From an uncultured Bacteroidota bacterium (GTDB lineage Bacteria > Bacteroidota > Bacteroidia > Flavobacteriales > Flavobacteriaceae), in assembly GCA_903920835.1 (NCBI GenBank), contig CAIXNQ010000148.1, positions 1 through 9,318 on the forward strand: a stretch of DNA of 9,318 nt, written 5' to 3'. Below the pieces are notes generated by a model. The model was not told the origin of the DNA. It did not search any database and saw nothing but the letters and a program-made list of their open reading frames with translations. Within the stretch, counting starts at the first letter, position 1; every line of letters starts with the position of its first letter. The translations under genes were made by a program, and so were the position numbers. This document shows positions 6,310 to 9,318 of the stretch, in pieces.

Positions 6310-6945
6310 ATGAGAAACTATATATTAGTGTTGCTTTCGTTGCTTCTGGTGCTGTTTTCTTGCCAAGACGATTCTGCTAATCGGGCTGCCGAAAACCAGA
6401 GGGCTGCTAAAAAGAAAGAACTGATTTTTGCCAACATCAGTAAGGCTTGGCAATTTAACACTAAAGCTACGGGTCAAGAAACCCAAAATCTAACCAACAA
6501 CTGGAATGAATGGCGCAACTTGGTTACAGAAATGAACCAAAAACCCAAAAGTACTATGGGTGCTTTTCAATTGAAAGCTAAAACTCTTGCTGAAAAAGCT
6601 ATCAATTTAGGCAATAATGTTCCCTATCAATTGAACAATAGTAGTGTCGAGAGTAGAATTAAAGTCTTGACAACAAAAATCAATGAATTGGATTTATTCC
6701 TTCATCTTAATGATATTCCTGACGCTAAAGTTTTAGCTATAATCGGTCAGATAAACAATAATATTGCTTCGTTTTATGCCCAAATTGACGAACAATTCCG
6801 CAAAAATAAAATTCAAGTAGAAGAAGGCGAACAAGACATGCTGCGAATGATGGATCCTGCAAGAGCGATTCCAACGCCTTCGCAAAATCCAGGGCAACCC
6901 AACCCTCAGATTGACCCTGCACCACGACCGTTTCATGTTAGATAA
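6310..6945 (+). CDS. Lipoprotein of unknown function upstream of mfd
   Basis: I do not recognise the family. The 211-residue protein starts with a lipoprotein signal: MRNYI, a leucine-rich core and the lipobox LFSC with C18, followed by QDDS. Acidic residues after the cysteine fit surface-exposed or outer-membrane lipoproteins of Bacteroidetes only loosely. The mature part from about 30 to 175 is polar and appears mainly alpha-helical, with segments such as LKAKTLAEKAINLG and KVLTTKINELDLFLHL. The last 25 residues are a Pro/Asn/Gln-rich tail (IPTPSQNPGQPNPQ onward) ending PFHVR. No enzymatic motif is visible. ATG 6310 is preferred over TTG 6244, because the signal peptide then starts properly and the promoter-like repeat falls upstream. 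The gene ends 12 nt before mfd in the same frame, with two in-frame TAA codons (6943 and 6949), so the two are likely one transcript. Confidence 0.85.
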   Translation: MRNYILVLLSLLLVLFSCQDDSANRAAENQRAAKKKELIFANISKAWQFNTKATGQETQNLTNNWNEWRNLVTEMNQKPKSTMGAFQLKAKTLAEKAINLGNNVPYQLNNSSVESRIKVLTTKINELDLFLHLNDIPDAKVLAIIGQINNNIASFYAQIDEQFRKNKIQVEEGEQDMLRMMDPARAIPTPSQNPGQPNPQIDPAPRPFHVR

Positions 6946-6957
6946 AACTAAAATCAA

Positions 6958-9318
6958 TTGAGTAAAAACACTTTATTACAGAACTATGAAAAGTCGGCTA
7001 AAGTCAAACAAATTGCCGAGAGTTTGCAAGTTCCATTATCAAAAATTCATGCCAAAGGACTGATTGGCTCGTCGATTTCGTTGGTCATTCAATCGCTCTA
7101 CAAGCAAATTAACAAACCGTTTTTGGTTTTATTTAATGACAAGGAAGAAGCTGCCTATTTCTTGAATGATTTTGAACAACTCATTGGCGAAACCGAGGTG
7201 CTTTTTTATCCAGGTTCTTACCGTCGTCCTTATCAGATTGAAGATACTGATAATGCCAACGTTTTGTTGCGCGCCGAGGTTTTAAATCGAATTAATTCAC
7301 GTCAAAAACCTGCGCTAATTGTTTCCTATCCCGAAGCGTTGTTTGAAAAAGTAGTGACCAAAAAAGAGTTAGAGAAAAACACACTCAAAGTAGCGGTTGG
7401 CGATAAAATTTCCATTGAATTTATTAACGAAGTGCTTTTTGAATATGAATTTAAAAGAGTTGATTTCATAACTGAACCCGGAGAATTCTCGGTCCGAGGT
7501 GGCATTATTGATGTATTTTCTTTCTCTAATGACAATCCATATCGAATTGAATTTTTTGGAAATGAAGTGGATTCTATCAGAAGTTTTGACGTAGAAACGC
7601 AACTTTCGATCGAAAAGCAAAAGAAGATTACGATAATTCCAAATGTAGAAAATAAATTCTTTGAAGAAAACAGAGAGAGCTTTCTGGATTATATTAATTC
7701 AGAAACGGTTCTTGTGCTTCAAAACACAGCTATTTTGTTAAGCAAACTTGACAAACTATTTGAAAAAGCCGAAGATATTTTTAAGAACCTCAACGCAACA
7801 ATAAATCATGTTGCTCCTGATAAAATATTTTTGAATCAAACTGAGTTTGTTAAGAGAGCTTTGGATTTTTCGGTACTTGAATTGGCTACACAACCTGTTT
7901 TTAAAGCCAAAAAAAGTTTTGAATTTTACATTTTACCGCAACCTTCATTCAACAAACAATTTGATTTATTGCTTAATAATTTAAGCGAAAATCATTTTAA
8001 CGGCATCAAAAACTATCTTTTTTGTTCAAACGATGCGCAAGCCAAACGTTTTCATGATATTTTTGAAACGCTTGATGAAGCCAATCATGAAAGCATTCGG
8101 AAACAATATAACACCATTACACTTCCAATTTTTCAAGGATTTATAGACGAAGAGCACCAGATGGCTTGCTATACGGATCATCAAATTTTTGAACGTTATC
8201 ATAAATTTAGTATCAAAAATGGCTATGCCAAAAAGCAAACCATTACGCTAAAAGAACTAACAACACTTTCTGTTGGCGATTTTGTAACGCATATCGATCA
8301 TGGAATAGGTAAATTTGGGGGTCTGCAGAAAATTCAAGTAGAAGGCAAAACGCAAGAAGCAATCAAATTAGTTTATGCCGATAATGATATTGTTTATGTG
8401 AGTATTCACTCGCTTCATAAAATATCAAAATACAATGGCAAAGACGGTGCGCCACCCAAAATTTATAAGTTAGGTTCGAATGCTTGGAAGGTTTTGAAAC
8501 AAAAAACGAAAGCACGTGTAAAAAACATTGCTTTCAATTTGATTCAACTTTATGCCAAACGCCGATTGGAAAAAGGATTTCAATATGCGCCCGACAGTTA
8601 TCTTCAAGCAGAGCTAGAGAGTTCTTTTATTTATGAAGATACGCCCGACCAAGTCAAATCGACACAAGAAGTAAAAGCCGATATGGAAAGTGACCGCCCG
8701 ATGGATCGATTGGTTTGTGGCGATGTGGGTTTTGGCAAGACCGAAGTAGCTATTAGAGCTGCCTTTAAAGCGGTTGACAATGGAAAACAAGTGGCAGTTT
8801 TAGTTCCTACCACAATTTTGGCTTATCAACATTTCAGAACATTTACAGAAAGATTAAAAGAAATGCCAGTTTCTATTGGCTATTTAAACCGTTTTAGAAC
8901 TGCAAAACAAAAAGCAGAAACACTCAAAGACCTTGCAGATGGTAGGCTCGATATTGTCATAGGGACGCACCAACTCGTTAATAAAAATGTCGTTTTTAAA
9001 GACCTTGGTTTGCTCATTGTTGATGAGGAGCAAAAGTTTGGGGTCAATGTGAAAGACAAACTTAAAACTATTGCTGCCAATGTAGATACGTTAACCTTAA
9101 CCGCAACGCCAATACCGAGAACATTGCAGTTTTCGTTGATGGCGGCAAGAGATTTATCGGTAATTACAACGCCTCCACCCAATCGCTATCCGATAGAAAC
9201 CAATGTAGTTGGTTTTTCTGAAGAACTCATTCGAGATGGTATTTCTTATGAAATTCAACGCAATGGTCAAGTATTTTTTATCAATAATCGCATTGAAAAT
9301 ATAAAAGAAGTTGCTGGA
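6958..9318 (+). CDS. mfd: Transcription-repair coupling factor Mfd (partial, 3' end outside the window), TTG start
   Basis: Mfd recognises RNA polymerase stalled at DNA damage, displaces it by ATP-driven translocation and recruits UvrA. The window holds the first 787 residues of a protein usually near 1,100 long. The N-terminal UvrB-like module covers about 1-400, with FYPGSYRRPYQIEDTDNANVL near 80-100 and TEPGEFSVRGGIIDVF (172-187). The polymerase-interacting CarD-like domain follows from about 437 (VGDFVTHIDHGIGKF, ending at 453). The translocase then shows Walker A GDVGFGKT (588-595), LVPTTILAYQH, the motif II box DEEQ (689-692) and motif III TATPIPRT (715-722). The frame runs open to the window end. 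The start is TTG 6958, since an in-frame TAA at 6949 blocks anything further upstream and the next residues SKNTLLQNYE look like a normal N-terminus. It lies 12 nt after the lipoprotein gene. Confidence 0.96.
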   Translation, partial: MSKNTLLQNYEKSAKVKQIAESLQVPLSKIHAKGLIGSSISLVIQSLYKQINKPFLVLFNDKEEAAYFLNDFEQLIGETEVLFYPGSYRRPYQIEDTDNANVLLRAEVLNRINSRQKPALIVSYPEALFEKVVTKKELEKNTLKVAVGDKISIEFINEVLFEYEFKRVDFITEPGEFSVRGGIIDVFSFSNDNPYRIEFFGNEVDSIRSFDVETQLSIEKQKKITIIPNVENKFFEENRESFLDYINSETVLVLQNTAILLSKLDKLFEKAEDIFKNLNATINHVAPDKIFLNQTEFVKRALDFSVLELATQPVFKAKKSFEFYILPQPSFNKQFDLLLNNLSENHFNGIKNYLFCSNDAQAKRFHDIFETLDEANHESIRKQYNTITLPIFQGFIDEEHQMACYTDHQIFERYHKFSIKNGYAKKQTITLKELTTLSVGDFVTHIDHGIGKFGGLQKIQVEGKTQEAIKLVYADNDIVYVSIHSLHKISKYNGKDGAPPKIYKLGSNAWKVLKQKTKARVKNIAFNLIQLYAKRRLEKGFQYAPDSYLQAELESSFIYEDTPDQVKSTQEVKADMESDRPMDRLVCGDVGFGKTEVAIRAAFKAVDNGKQVAVLVPTTILAYQHFRTFTERLKEMPVSIGYLNRFRTAKQKAETLKDLADGRLDIVIGTHQLVNKNVVFKDLGLLIVDEEQKFGVNVKDKLKTIAANVDTLTLTATPIPRTLQFSLMAARDLSVITTPPPNRYPIETNVVGFSEELIRDGISYEIQRNGQVFFINNRIENIKEVAG

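Noticed and set aside
7326..9182. Several antisense frames of 60 to 100 codons inside mfd
   Set aside because: They all lie opposite strongly conserved Mfd coding sequence and show no start context, motif or plausible protein character.

Overview
The window looks like a chromosomal segment from a member of the Flavobacteriaceae, most likely Flavobacterium or a close relative. The base composition is AT-rich. Start codons lack clear Shine-Dalgarno sequences, and several upstream regions carry the Bacteroidetes -7 element TAnnTTTG. The proteins read as flavobacterial versions of their families. This rests on recognition and motif reading only; no search was run.

Layout. (1) Positions 53-4882, plus strand: a tightly packed run of surE (5'/3'-nucleotidase), a small three-helix membrane protein of unknown function, lpxB (lipid A disaccharide synthase), an NlpC/P60 lipoprotein peptidase (MepS/Spr-like) and comEC (DNA uptake channel). 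Gaps in the first four genes are 6 to 39 nt. comEC has a promoter-like sequence of its own and is followed at once by a 12-bp AT-rich hairpin with a T-run. (2) Positions 4883-5169: a convergent intergenic gap with no convincing gene, containing short AT-rich direct repeats. (3) Positions 5170-6111, minus strand: a short-chain (SDR-type) L-threonine 3-dehydrogenase with a good -7 element upstream. (4) Positions 6112-6309: a divergent promoter region. (5) Positions 6310-9318, plus strand: a lipoprotein of unknown function followed after 12 nt by mfd (transcription-repair coupling factor), which runs off the window end after 787 codons.

How they fit together. lpxB, the NlpC/P60 lipoprotein and the small membrane protein form an envelope-oriented block attached to surE, with comEC as the inner-membrane DNA channel behind it. 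The threonine dehydrogenase is an independent metabolic gene. The lipoprotein and mfd look co-transcribed, although no functional link between them can be read from the sequence.

This is mostly ordinary core genome. I see no mobile element, CRISPR array, defence system, tRNA or rRNA. The points most worth a second look are the ComEC C-terminal domain, which seems to have lost its metal ligands, the two uncharacterised small envelope proteins, the use of TTG starts at two gene junctions, and the possibly leaderless comEC transcript.
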